Below are positions 16,518 to 25,865 of a DNA stretch of 32,268 bases, in pieces. Position 1 is the stretch's first letter. Every line of letters starts with the position of its first letter. The stretch covers positions 1-32,268 of the forward strand of contig NZ_CADIJR010000062.1 in assembly GCF_902859645.1 (NCBI RefSeq). Direction: 5' to 3'. A program made the position numbers and the translations under genes. A model generated the notes under the pieces. It was not told where the DNA came from, did no database searches, and saw only the letters and a list, made by a program, of their open reading frames with translations. Origin of the DNA: Achromobacter insuavis (lineage in GTDB: Bacteria; Pseudomonadota; Gammaproteobacteria; Burkholderiales; Burkholderiaceae_B).

Positions 16518-16759
16518 GCGTGCTGGCGGGCCGCGACGGGCGCGGCCGGTACTGGAAAGCGCCCAGCATACCGCAGGGCCCGCCGCACCCGGGCGAGACC
16601 CGCGCTTTCATGGCTTTTTTGCATCAACCCGGCAATTAATTGCACTTCACGGCGCCGCGGCCACGGCGGGAAAATGCCCTGGCGATCAGGCGCGGCCGCC
16701 AATGCTTAACGCGCTGCCTGCCTCCCCCGGCGCCGCGCGCAACGACAAGGAGCCCGATC
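16518..16759. other. Divergent intergenic region with a 12-bp palindrome
   Basis: 242 bases separate the membrane-protein operon from the orphan + strand gene. The only structure noticed is the perfect palindrome GCAATTAATTGC at 16632-16643, in the one AT-rich patch (about 16612-16650), a plausible operator or promoter core. No RNA gene is seen. Confidence 0.4.
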
Positions 16760-17212
16760 ATGAACATCGCCCTGGAACGCCTGGCGCGCCAGCTCGGCCT
16801 GGATGCGCCCGGCAACGAACGGCTGCGCCTGGCCTTCGGCCACGCCTGTACCCAGCGCGTCGAGCATCTGCTGGAGGAACCGCGGGCGCTGGACTGCCTG
16901 GCCGTGCTGGGCCGCTATCTCGATGGCGCCTGTGACGCCGAAGCGCTGGCGCGGGCCGCCGCCCTCGCGGCGGCGCTGGCCAATCATCATCCCGGTTCGA
17001 CCTCCATCGACGGCTGCGGCCATGCCGCGGTATCGGCCACCTATGCCGTCGCCAGCGCCTTGGCCGGCAAGGCGCTGCGGGCGGCCGAGTACGCGGCCTA
17101 CGCCGCCGTCTATGGCCAGGGCGGCTACGGCGCGGTGTCGGATCCGGCCTCGTTCGACATCGAGCACGCCTGGCAGGCGGACTGCCTGGCGCGGTGCGCG
17201 TTGCCGGCCTGA
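16760..17212 (+). CDS. Small Ala-rich helical protein, possibly Imm5-like putative immunity protein
   Basis: A 150-residue cytosolic protein, Ala/His-rich and helical: LARAAALAAALANHHPGSTS, DGCGHAAVSATYAVASALAG, ALRAAEYAAYAAVYG. The repeated Ala-helix layout with HAAVSATYA and AAYAAVYG is reminiscent of the Imm5 putative-immunity family, but I judge this by eye and give it low weight. AAGGAG before ATG 16760 fixes the start; the frame also extends upstream to 16640. No toxin gene is adjacent. It converges with the winged-helix gene, 28 bases away. It could equally be an unrelated domain of unknown function. Confidence 0.65.
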   Translation: MNIALERLARQLGLDAPGNERLRLAFGHACTQRVEHLLEEPRALDCLAVLGRYLDGACDAEALARAAALAAALANHHPGSTSIDGCGHAAVSATYAVASALAGKALRAAEYAAYAAVYGQGGYGAVSDPASFDIEHAWQADCLARCALPA

Positions 17213-17240
17213 AGCGCCGCGCCATTGCGCCCCGGCGCGC

Positions 17241-17603
17241 TCACAGCGGCCCCGCGGCCAGCATGAAGCTGCCACCGCGGATCACGTGCAGCAAGCGCGG
17301 CCGGCGGCCGCCATCGACCTTCCTGCGCAGGCGGCGCATGGCGATCGCGACGGCCTGGCACTTGACGTGCCCCGCGCCCAGGCCCGGCGCCCTGGCCTTC
17401 CAGACCGACTCGGCCAATTGCCAGCTGGTGAACACCGCGCCCGGGCTGCCCATGAGCATGGCGAGCAGCCCGAACTCCTTCGGCGTCAACAGCAGCGGCT
17501 CGCCATCCCGATAGGCGCGACAGCGCAGCAGGTCCAGCTCCAGGTCCGCGAATTGCAGCCTGTCGCCGGACTCGGGCATGCACGTCAGCAGGACGTGAGC
17601 CAT
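17241..17603 (-). CDS. Stand-alone OmpR/PhoB-type winged-helix DNA-binding protein
   Basis: A 120-residue protein consisting of the trans_reg_C winged helix without a receiver domain: FADLELDLLRCRAYRDGEPL, LTPKEFGLLAMLMGSPGAVF (the OmpR-type L-T-x-x-E-F motif), then the recognition region VAIAMRRLRRKVDGG and the wing LLHVIRGGSFML. Normal response regulators have a ~120-residue phospho-acceptor domain before this; here only ~15 residues precede it. It must be controlled by expression, by a partner, or act constitutively. It lies 30 bases after the DUF4148 gene on the same strand, probably one operon. ATG 17603 has no strong ribosome site. Confidence 0.8.
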   Translation of the reverse strand: MAHVLLTCMPESGDRLQFADLELDLLRCRAYRDGEPLLLTPKEFGLLAMLMGSPGAVFTSWQLAESVWKARAPGLGAGHVKCQAVAIAMRRLRRKVDGGRRPRLLHVIRGGSFMLAAGPL

Positions 17604-17633
17604 TTCAGGGATGCCCCGATGCCGCGGGCGCGG

Positions 17634-17939
17634 CTATCGGCGGCTCTCGTTCTGGCGCTGCACTTCGGCCTGGTAGTCAGGGCCCGAGCGCAGCCGCACA
17701 TACTCCGAAAACGCCGCCTTGTACTCGGGACTGTAGATGTCCGGCGTCGCCTCGCCGCGCCAGAACCGGTCCACGCCGGCGCGCTTCCACAGCGCCAGGT
17801 CGGCCAGCACCTCGGCGCGCGAGAGCGACGCGCCGTAGGGGCTGGTCAGGGCCGTGGACGGCGCCTGCTGGGCCAGCGCCGTGCCGGAAACGCCCGCCGC
17901 CAGGGCCAGGATCAGTGCGGTTTTACGAAGAATCTGCAT
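17634..17939 (-). CDS. DUF4148 periplasmic protein
   Basis: A 101-residue exported protein. The signal peptide MQILRKTALILALAAGVSGTALAQ is followed by a short mature part typical of DUF4148, a Burkholderiales family: LSRAEVLADLALWKRAGVDRFWRG, then YSPEYKAAFSEYVRLRSGPDY. Function is unknown; members are often numerous and sometimes stress- or regulator-controlled. AGGAG 6 bases before ATG 17939 is a clear ribosome site. It is followed by the stand-alone winged-helix gene. Confidence 0.9.
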   Translation of the reverse strand: MQILRKTALILALAAGVSGTALAQQAPSTALTSPYGASLSRAEVLADLALWKRAGVDRFWRGEATPDIYSPEYKAAFSEYVRLRSGPDYQAEVQRQNESRR

Positions 17940-18105
17940 GCTTCACTCCTATGAATCGTGGGGGGGTACTGCACGGGATTCATTCTAGGAAGGCGATGCA
18001 GACAGAAAGCGGATAAGGGGATTACGTTTTTGCAAGGTGCGGAATGACCTCGATTAGCTCCTTTTTTCCCTCCATATCTTCGAATGCCTTGTCCTGGCAA
18101 TGCTC

Positions 18106-18111
18106 TATATT
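18106..18111 (+). promoter_or_regulatory. Possible -10 (TATATT) upstream of the YiiX-like gene
   Basis: TATATT lies 25 bases before ATG 18137 in the AT-richer part of the 197-base gap (17940-18136). No good -35 was found at 16-18 bases, so the promoter call is tentative. Nothing else is seen in the gap. Confidence 0.25.
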
Positions 18112-18136
18112 TCGCGGGATCGATGCAGGAGCATCA

Positions 18137-19549
18137 ATGTGTGATTCGGAGAGTTCCCTCGTGCACACTACATCCCAAACCGAAACCCAGCCAGATCATG
18201 CCCGCGATCAGGCCCCCTACTATCTGATTATTGAGAAGATACGTCCGGGCGATGTGCTGTTGACTCGCGGCACGACACCGCGCGCAGGCCTGATCGCCTA
18301 CGGCACAAAAGGCCGGTATTCACACGCGGCGTTATGGGTCATACCGAAGGAAGGGGCCATCCCCATACTGATGGAGGCGGACAGTGTCGGAGTCGGCCCC
18401 ACATTCCTTCCAACAGTGACTTTGACAGGCCCGGACGGCTTGCCGATCTTCGCCTATGCCCTAGGTGACCTCGAGGAAATTTCCCTCTTGCGGCATCCGC
18501 AGATTCAAAACCTGGACGCCGGCATTGTGTCGGAAGTCACCGAAGAACTCATCGAAGATGTCTGGAGCCGCCGCTATTCAGCGTTGGTTCGATTGTCGGA
18601 CATGCTCGATACGTCGTATCTCAGGGGCCCAGCTCGAAAACTGTTCGCGGCGATCGATGCGGTCAATCGCGATCCTCGTGGGCACCACGGCATATTCTGC
18701 TCTGAGCTAGTGGCCATGTATTTCGAGCGTTTATCCCTGCCTCTGTTCCAGGGACGGCCTCCGTCTGCCCTGTCGCCGAACCATCTGGCCGAGGCAGCGA
18801 GCGGACTTCAGCCGGTGACCGATGCAGTCATCGATTCCGAAGCCGCCAGGCTCATGACAAAGGCCGCCAGTAGCGCGTTGCGGCCGACTCGTAAGGAATG
18901 GCTGGGTCCATTAGTGAAAGGACGCCATCGCCACGAAGTCATGACGGCCGCGACGGATAGACTAACTGACACGCTCCAGTCGATACGAGACCAGTGGATC
19001 TCGTTGGCGATCGATAGCAGTCAACAGATGACGACACAAATGCAAGCTGCGATTCGTCAGGCCGCTCAGGCAAGGGACCAGATTTACCTGGAAAAATTCT
19101 GCAAACACACTTGCACGCAGATTTTCTTAAACCACTTACTCGTTGTCTTGCAACAGCATTCTCAAGGCGACCAAAACGAAGATAACGCCTCCTACCGCAC
19201 TGCGGCACATCAGTACCTGACGGATTTATTCAAGGCGCTTAACGAAGAAAACACTCATGCCTTCTTAAGAGCCCAACACCTCTTCGCACTATCTCTAGCC
19301 AGAGATCACAAAGAAAACGGCTGCTCTTTGAGCAAACTACAAATCAGATCGACGCGCAGAAAGCTCCTGAATCAATGGCGCAAATATCGCGAAGACCGAC
19401 TCAACTTACTGAGATTGGTTGACTCGCGTGCCCTCCATACTTGTCCGACTCACTCGGAACTAATTTACCGTGACACACTCCTCGCTGCTGCCCTCACGGG
19501 CTCACAGGACACATCAAGCAAAATAGGCTCGGAATTTCCATCCTCATAA
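18137..19549 (+). CDS. YiiX/YebB-like (permuted NlpC/P60) cysteine hydrolase with a long helical C-terminus
   Basis: A 470-residue protein. The N-terminal ~220 residues match the circularly permuted papain-fold family. The pattern is IRPGDVLLTRG (35-45), then YSHAALWV with candidate catalytic His63, then MEADSVGVG with candidate acidic Glu80, and GIFCSELVAMYFE with candidate nucleophile Cys188. Such enzymes cleave amide or thioester bonds in peptides or lipids. The C-terminal ~250 residues are helical, Gln/His-rich and unrecognised. Base use differs sharply from neighbours: line 19261-19320 is 28/60 G+C against 39/60 in line 20041-20100 of the glycerol operon, pointing to horizontal acquisition. 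GCAGGAG before ATG 18137 fixes the start; an in-frame ATG at 18044 lacks one. No signal peptide is seen. The substrate is unknown. Confidence 0.8.
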   Translation: MCDSESSLVHTTSQTETQPDHARDQAPYYLIIEKIRPGDVLLTRGTTPRAGLIAYGTKGRYSHAALWVIPKEGAIPILMEADSVGVGPTFLPTVTLTGPDGLPIFAYALGDLEEISLLRHPQIQNLDAGIVSEVTEELIEDVWSRRYSALVRLSDMLDTSYLRGPARKLFAAIDAVNRDPRGHHGIFCSELVAMYFERLSLPLFQGRPPSALSPNHLAEAASGLQPVTDAVIDSEAARLMTKAASSALRPTRKEWLGPLVKGRHRHEVMTAATDRLTDTLQSIRDQWISLAIDSSQQMTTQMQAAIRQAAQARDQIYLEKFCKHTCTQIFLNHLLVVLQQHSQGDQNEDNASYRTAAHQYLTDLFKALNEENTHAFLRAQHLFALSLARDHKENGCSLSKLQIRSTRRKLLNQWRKYREDRLNLLRLVDSRALHTCPTHSELIYRDTLLAAALTGSQDTSSKIGSEFPSS

Positions 19550-19582
19550 CAGAGGGCAACGCCGAAGACGCTGCCCTCTGTT
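19548..19582. terminator. Convergent hairpin between the YiiX-like gene and glpV
   Basis: AACAGAGGGCA at 19548-19558 and TGCCCTCTGTT at 19572-19582 are exact 11-base reverse complements with a 13-base loop. The stem overlaps the last bases of the stop codon of the + strand gene and ends 12 bases beyond the stop of glpV. No long T-run follows on either strand, but the position fits a shared bidirectional terminator. Confidence 0.65.
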
Positions 19583-19594
19583 CGCCTCACAGAA

Positions 19595-21325
19595 TTACCG
19601 CACCTTCCCCGCCTTCCAGGCCTCCAGCAGCTGCTCGTACGCCACCGTTTCGCCCTTGGGCTTTTCATTGCCCAGCTTCTTCCACGGCGCGTGCTGATCC
19701 GACAGCCACTTGTTCGGATCGCCCTTGGCGTTCAGCTTGGGCGCGCATTGCGCCATGCCGGCCCGCTCCAGCCGCGCCATCACCTGGTCCATTTCGTTGG
19801 CCAGGTTGTCCATCGCGGCCTGCGGCGTCTTCTCGCCGGTGACGGCGGTGGCGACGTTCTTCCACCACAGCTGCGCCAGCTTGGGATAGTCGGGCACGTT
19901 GTTGCCGGTCGGCGTCCAGGCCACCCGCGCCGGGCTGCGGTAGAACTCGATCAGGCCGCCGTAGTTGGCCGCGTTCTTGCTGAAGTAGTCGCTGTGGATG
20001 TCGCTGTCGCGGATGAAGGTCAGGCCGGTGATCGACTTCTTCAGCGACACCGTCTTGGCCGTGACGAACTGGGCGTAGAGCCAGGCGGCGGCCATCTTGT
20101 CGGGGTTGGTGGACTTGAAGAAGGTCCACGAACCCACGTCCTGGTAGCCGTTCTGCATGCCGTCCTTCCAGTACGGACCATACGGCGACGGCGCCATGCG
20201 CCACTTGGGCGTGCCGTCCTCGTTGACCACCGGCAGGCCCTTCTTGGTCATGTCGGCGGTGAAGGCCGTGTACCAGAAGATCTGCTGCGCGATCTGGCCC
20301 TGCGCCGGCACCGGACCGGATTCCGAGAAGGTCATGCCCATGGCCTGCTGCGGCGCGTACTTCTTCATCCAGTCGACGTACTTGGTCAGGGCGTAGACCG
20401 CGGCCGGACTGTTGGTGGCGCCGCCGCGCGCCACCGAGGCGCCCACCGGCGTGCACTTGTCGTCGGCCACGCGGATGCCCCACTCGTCCACCGGCATGCC
20501 GTTGGGCAGGCCCTTGTCGGCGGCGCCGGCCATCGACAGCCACGCGTCGGTGAAGCGCCAGCCCAGCGACGGGTCCTTCTTGCCGTAGTCCATGTGGCCA
20601 TAGACCTTCTTGCCGTCCAGCTCCTTGACGTCGTTGGAGAAGAAGTCGGCGATGTCCTCGTAGGCGGACCAGTTGGTCGGCACGCCCAGGTCGTAGCCAT
20701 ACTTGGCCTTGAACTTGTCCTTCAGGTCCTGGCGCGCGAACCAGTCGGCGCGGAACCAGTAGACGTTGGCGAACTGCTGGTCGGGCAGCTGGTACAGCTT
20801 GCCGTCCGGCGCGGTGGTGAACTTGGTGCCGATGAAGTCCTTCAGGTCCAGGCCCGGGTTGGTCCATTCCTTGCCGGCGCCGGCCATGTAGTCGGACAGC
20901 GGCAGGATGGCGCCGTAGCGGTAGTGGGTGCCGATCAGGTCGGAGTCGGAGATCCAGCCGTCGTAGATGGACTTGCCCGACTGCATCGAGGTCTGCAGCT
21001 TCTCGACCACGTCGCCTTCCTGGATCAGGTCGTGGTTGACCTTGATGCCGGTGATCTCGGTGAAGGCCTTGGCCAGCACCTTGGACTCGTACTCGTGGGT
21101 GGTGATGGTTTCCGACACCACGTTGATTTCGTTGACGCCCTTTGCCTTGAGCTTGGCGGCGGCCTCGATGAACCACTTCATCTCGGCCATCTGCTGGTCC
21201 TTGGACAGGGTCGACGGCTGGAATTCCGAATCGACCCACTTCTTCGCTTCCGGCTCGCCGGCCCAGGCCCCTGACGTACCGATCAGGGCGATGGCGGCCG
21301 CCATGGCGTGCATGCGCAATTTCAT
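19595..21325 (-). CDS. glpV: Glycerol ABC transporter periplasmic substrate-binding protein
   Basis: A 576-residue exported extracellular solute-binding protein. The signal peptide runs to about residue 22 (IALIGTSGAWA). The mature protein has VLAKAFTEITGIKVNHDLIQ, then SGKSIYDGWISDSDLIGTHY, PDGKLYQLPDQQF and SESGPVPAQGQIAQQIFWYT, a family-1-type binding fold longer than MalE. It is the last gene of an operon in the order ATPase, ATPase, permease, permease, small DUF2160 protein, binding protein. This matches the glpSTPQUV glycerol importer described in Rhizobium leguminosarum, and glpR and glpD are adjacent here. It should capture glycerol in the periplasm. Two purine-rich ribosome-like sites precede ATG 21325, one (GAGGAG) close. 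A 111-base gap with a short GC hairpin (21421-21436) separates it from glpU and may allow separate expression. Confidence 0.9.
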   Translation of the reverse strand: MKLRMHAMAAAIALIGTSGAWAGEPEAKKWVDSEFQPSTLSKDQQMAEMKWFIEAAAKLKAKGVNEINVVSETITTHEYESKVLAKAFTEITGIKVNHDLIQEGDVVEKLQTSMQSGKSIYDGWISDSDLIGTHYRYGAILPLSDYMAGAGKEWTNPGLDLKDFIGTKFTTAPDGKLYQLPDQQFANVYWFRADWFARQDLKDKFKAKYGYDLGVPTNWSAYEDIADFFSNDVKELDGKKVYGHMDYGKKDPSLGWRFTDAWLSMAGAADKGLPNGMPVDEWGIRVADDKCTPVGASVARGGATNSPAAVYALTKYVDWMKKYAPQQAMGMTFSESGPVPAQGQIAQQIFWYTAFTADMTKKGLPVVNEDGTPKWRMAPSPYGPYWKDGMQNGYQDVGSWTFFKSTNPDKMAAAWLYAQFVTAKTVSLKKSITGLTFIRDSDIHSDYFSKNAANYGGLIEFYRSPARVAWTPTGNNVPDYPKLAQLWWKNVATAVTGEKTPQAAMDNLANEMDQVMARLERAGMAQCAPKLNAKGDPNKWLSDQHAPWKKLGNEKPKGETVAYEQLLEAWKAGKVR

Positions 21326-21436
21326 GACCTGTCTCCTCGATAAGTCCTCCCCATGGGTGCTGCGGACTTCTGGCCGGGGAAGACATTGGCCGATCGTCCT
21401 TCCAAACCGCTGATATCGCGCGGGGTCTGCGCCCCG

Positions 21437-21745
21437 TCAGCCTTTCCTCATGATGAAGGCCAGCAGCAGCATGGACAGCACGAAGCTGATCCACACCGAT
21501 GGCGGCTCGTCCAGCGAAAACCATTCCACCGCCTTCTGCCCGAACCCCAGGAACGCCAGGTTGAGCCAGGCCGCGGCCATCAGGCCGATGAAGAGGCGGT
21601 CGCCGCGGGTCGTGCGCAACGGCAGGAAGCCCTTGCGCTCGACCGTGGGCGATTTCAGTTCCCAGACCGTCATGCCCACCAGCATCAGCACGATGCAGGA
21701 GAAGAACACGGCGACGGGGGTGGTCCATACCATCCAGCTGAACAT
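21437..21745 (-). CDS. glpU: DUF2160 small membrane protein of the glycerol transporter operon
   Basis: A 102-residue inner-membrane protein with three likely spans: about 6-28 (VWTTPVAVFFSCIVLMLVGM), 49-67 (LFIGLMAAAWLNLAFLG) and 80-98 (PPSVWISFVLSMLLLAFIM). It corresponds to DUF2160, found in glp-type ABC operons between the second permease and the binding protein, as glpU. Its exact role is not established; an accessory membrane subunit is plausible. It lies 15 bases after glpQ, so it is co-transcribed. Confidence 0.85.
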   Translation of the reverse strand: MFSWMVWTTPVAVFFSCIVLMLVGMTVWELKSPTVERKGFLPLRTTRGDRLFIGLMAAAWLNLAFLGFGQKAVEWFSLDEPPSVWISFVLSMLLLAFIMRKG

Positions 21746-21760
21746 GTGGCGCCCTCCCCC

Positions 21761-22565
21761 TCAGACCCGGCCCATCGCGAAGCCCTTCGCGATGTAGTGC
21801 CGCACGAACCAGATGACGATGCCGCCGGGCACGATGGTCAGCACCCCGGCCGCCGCCAGCACGCCCCAGTCCATGCCCGAGGCCGAGACCGTGCGCGTCA
21901 TGGTGGCGACGATGGGCTTGGCGTTGACCGAGGTCAGCGTGCGCGCCAGCAGCAGCTCGACCCAGCTGAACATGAAGCAGAAGAACGCCGCCACGCCCAC
22001 GCCCGACTTGATCAGCGGCAGGAAGATCGTCAGGAAGAAGCGCGGGAACGAATAGCCGTCCACGTAGGCCGTCTCGTCGATCTCGCGCGGCACGCCGGAC
22101 ATGAAGCCCTCCAGGATCCACACCGCCAGCGGCACGTTGAACACCAGGTGCGCCAACGCCACCGCCAGGTGCGTGTCCATCAGCCCGAACGAGCTGTACA
22201 GCTGGAAGAACGGCAGCAGGAACACCGCCGGCGGCGTCATGCGGTTGGTCAGCAGCCAGAAGAACACGTGCTTGTCGCCGATGAAGCGGTAGCGCGAGAA
22301 CGCGTAGGCCGCCGGCAGCGCCACGGCCAGCGAGATGACCGTGTTGATGACCACGTAGATCAGCGAGTTGATGTAGCCCGAATACCAGGCCGGATCGGTG
22401 AAGATGGTGCGGTAGTGCTCCAGCGTGAAATCGCGCGGCCACAACGTCAGGGTGCTGACGATCTCGGTATTGGTCTTGAACGACATGTTCAGCATCCAGT
22501 ACAGCGGCAGGATGGCGAACACCAGGTACAGCGCCAGGAAGGCGCCGCGCCACCAGGTCGATTGC

Positions 22566-22573
<8 letters not shown>
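21761..22573 (-). CDS. glpQ: Glycerol ABC transporter permease, MalG-like
   Basis: A 270-residue inner-membrane permease with about six spans, beginning WRGAFLALYLVFAILPLYWM. The cytoplasmic EAA-type loop that docks onto an ATPase is at about 170-190 (REIDETAYVDGYSFPRFFLT). It is of MalG/UgpE type. Its ATG overlaps the end of the preceding permease gene by 8 bases (22566-22573), so the two are translationally coupled. The name follows the rhizobial glycerol operon; it is not the E. coli glpQ phosphodiesterase. Confidence 0.9.
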
Positions 22574-23452
<879 letters not shown>

Positions 23453-23456
<4 letters not shown>

Positions 23457-24540
23457 CGGATCAGCTCCTCGTCGCGGTAGAAGCAGGTATGCGGATTGAG
23501 CGCCGACAGCCACACCGTGGCGCCGGGCGCGATCGAGGCGGCGTCGGTGCCCAGGCGGGCGCGCAGCGGCGTGCCCTCGAAGTCGGCCAGCAGCAAGGTG
23601 TAGGTGCCCACGTCCTGCACCCGTTGGACCGTGGCCGGGATGGCGCCGGGCGCGTTGGCGTCGGCCAGGCGCAGGTATTCCGGGCGCACGCCCAGCTTGA
23701 CCGGGCCGACGTCGGCCAGCCTGGCCGCCATCGCATCCGGCACGCCGTCGACGCGCCGCTGGCCCACCATCAGGCCGTCGACGCGCCACTGCGCCGGCAG
23801 GAAGTTCATGCCGGGCGAGCCGATGAAATGGCCGACGAAGGTGTGCGCCGGCCGCTCGAACAGGTCGTCGGCGCTGCCCACCTGCACCGCGCGGCCGCGC
23901 GCCATCACCATCACCTGGTCGGCGAAGGTCAACGCCTCGGTCTGGTCGTGCGTGACGTAGATCAGCGTCAGCTTGAACTCGTGATGAATTTCCTTGAGCT
24001 TGCGGCGCAGTTCCCACTTCAGTTGCGGGTCGATCACGGTCAGCGGCTCGTCGAACAGCACCGCCGACACATCGTTGCGCACCAGGCCGCGGCCCAGCGA
24101 GATCTTCTGCTTGGCGTCGGCCGTCAGGCCGCTGGCGCGGCGCCCCAGCACGTGCGACATCTCCAGCATCTCGGCGATGCGGCCGACGCGCTCGCGGATC
24201 TGTTTGGCGGGCACGCCGCGATTGCGCAGCGGGAACGCCAGGTTCTCGGCCACGGTCATGGTGTCGTACACCACCGGAAACTGGAACACCTGGGCGATGT
24301 TGCGCGCCTGCGGCGTCTTGTGGGTGACGTCCTGGCCGTCGAACAGGATGCGGCCGTGCGATGGCCGCAGCAGGCCCGAGACGCAATTGAGCAAGGTGGT
24401 CTTGCCGCAGCCCGAGGGGCCCAGCAAGGCGTAGGCGCCGCCGTCGCGAAAGGTGAACTTGAGCGGCAGCAGCGCGTAGTCCTCGTCGGCCTGGGGATTG
24501 GCGACGTAGGAATGGGAGAGGTCCAGCTCGATCTGCGCCA

Positions 24541-24541
<1 letters not shown>
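23453..24541 (-). CDS. glpT: Glycerol ABC transporter ATP-binding protein with degenerate signature motif
   Basis: A 362-residue MalK-type ATPase. Walker A is GPSGCGKT (41-48), the Q-loop is VFQFPV with Gln87, Walker B is VLFDEP with Glu165, and the H-loop is YVTHDQ with His198. The C-terminal ~130 residues form the regulatory TOBE region. The ABC signature is abnormal: LTADAKQKISLGRGL (139-153) replaces LSGGQxQRVALARAL, and the D-loop reads LTVIDPQ. It is partnered by the neighbouring ATPase, which has the opposite defect. Its ATG overlaps the upstream stop by one base (TGATG), and its stop overlaps glpP by four, so it is tightly coupled. The name follows the rhizobial operon and is not the E. 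coli glycerol-3-phosphate antiporter. Confidence 0.9.
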
Positions 24542-25626
<1,085 letters not shown>

Positions 25627-25736
25627 CTGGTCTCCTGCCTCTAATACGTCCCCGGTTTATCGACCGGGCATCGGTACGTCGGTACAGCGGCCCTCGCGGC
25701 GCGCGAGAACGCGCCGGTTCAGGTTTTTCTTTCAGA

Positions 25737-25812
25737 TCGCTTTCGTTTTTTTTGCGTTTTACTCAAGAAGCGAAAAAAATACAATCTTGCAGCGCGTCAT
25801 TATTTTTCGCTT
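25737..25812. promoter_or_regulatory. Candidate GlpR operator array in the glpS/glpR divergent promoter
   Basis: AAGCGAAAAA (25768-25777) and TTTTTCGCTT (25803-25812) are exact reverse complements 25 bases apart. A third element, TCGCTTTCGTTTTT (25737-25750), repeats the CGCTTT/TTTCG core, and TTTGCGTTTT (25751-25760) resembles it. DeoR-family regulators bind several short AT-rich repeats around CGAAA/TTTCG cores. The array lies between the two divergent genes, over their likely promoters. Confidence 0.5.
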
Positions 25813-25821
25813 TTGTTGTTT

Positions 25822-25827
25822 TATGAT
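25822..25827 (+). promoter_or_regulatory. Possible -10 (TATGAT) of glpR
   Basis: TATGAT lies 26 bases before the glpR ATG, just beyond the right arm of the operator array. No convincing -35 is visible 16-18 bases upstream, so the call is tentative. Confidence 0.35.
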
Positions 25828-25834
25828 GCGACTG

Positions 25835-25865
25835 TGACACTCAATACGCCAACATGACACTCAAT
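25835..25865 (+). repeat. 11-bp direct repeat across the glpR start codon
   Basis: TGACACTCAAT occurs at 25835-25845 and again at 25855-25865, exactly 20 bases apart; the second copy begins at the T of the glpR ATG. The spacing (two helical turns) would suit a regulator, but a local duplication around the start is also possible. Confidence 0.5.

Noticed and set aside
16760-19549. Toxin-immunity pairing of the Imm5-like protein with the YiiX-like hydrolase
   Set aside because: They are separated by two minus-strand genes and differ in base composition; no evidence of partnership.
19665-22553. Minus-strand 962-codon frame across glpV, glpU and glpQ in another frame
   Set aside because: Overlaps three genes with clear family motifs; low-complexity translation.
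23457-24386. N-terminal extension of glpP back to 24386
   Set aside because: It lies wholly inside glpT in another frame; ATG 23456 overlaps the glpT stop as ATGA and begins a normal permease N-terminus.
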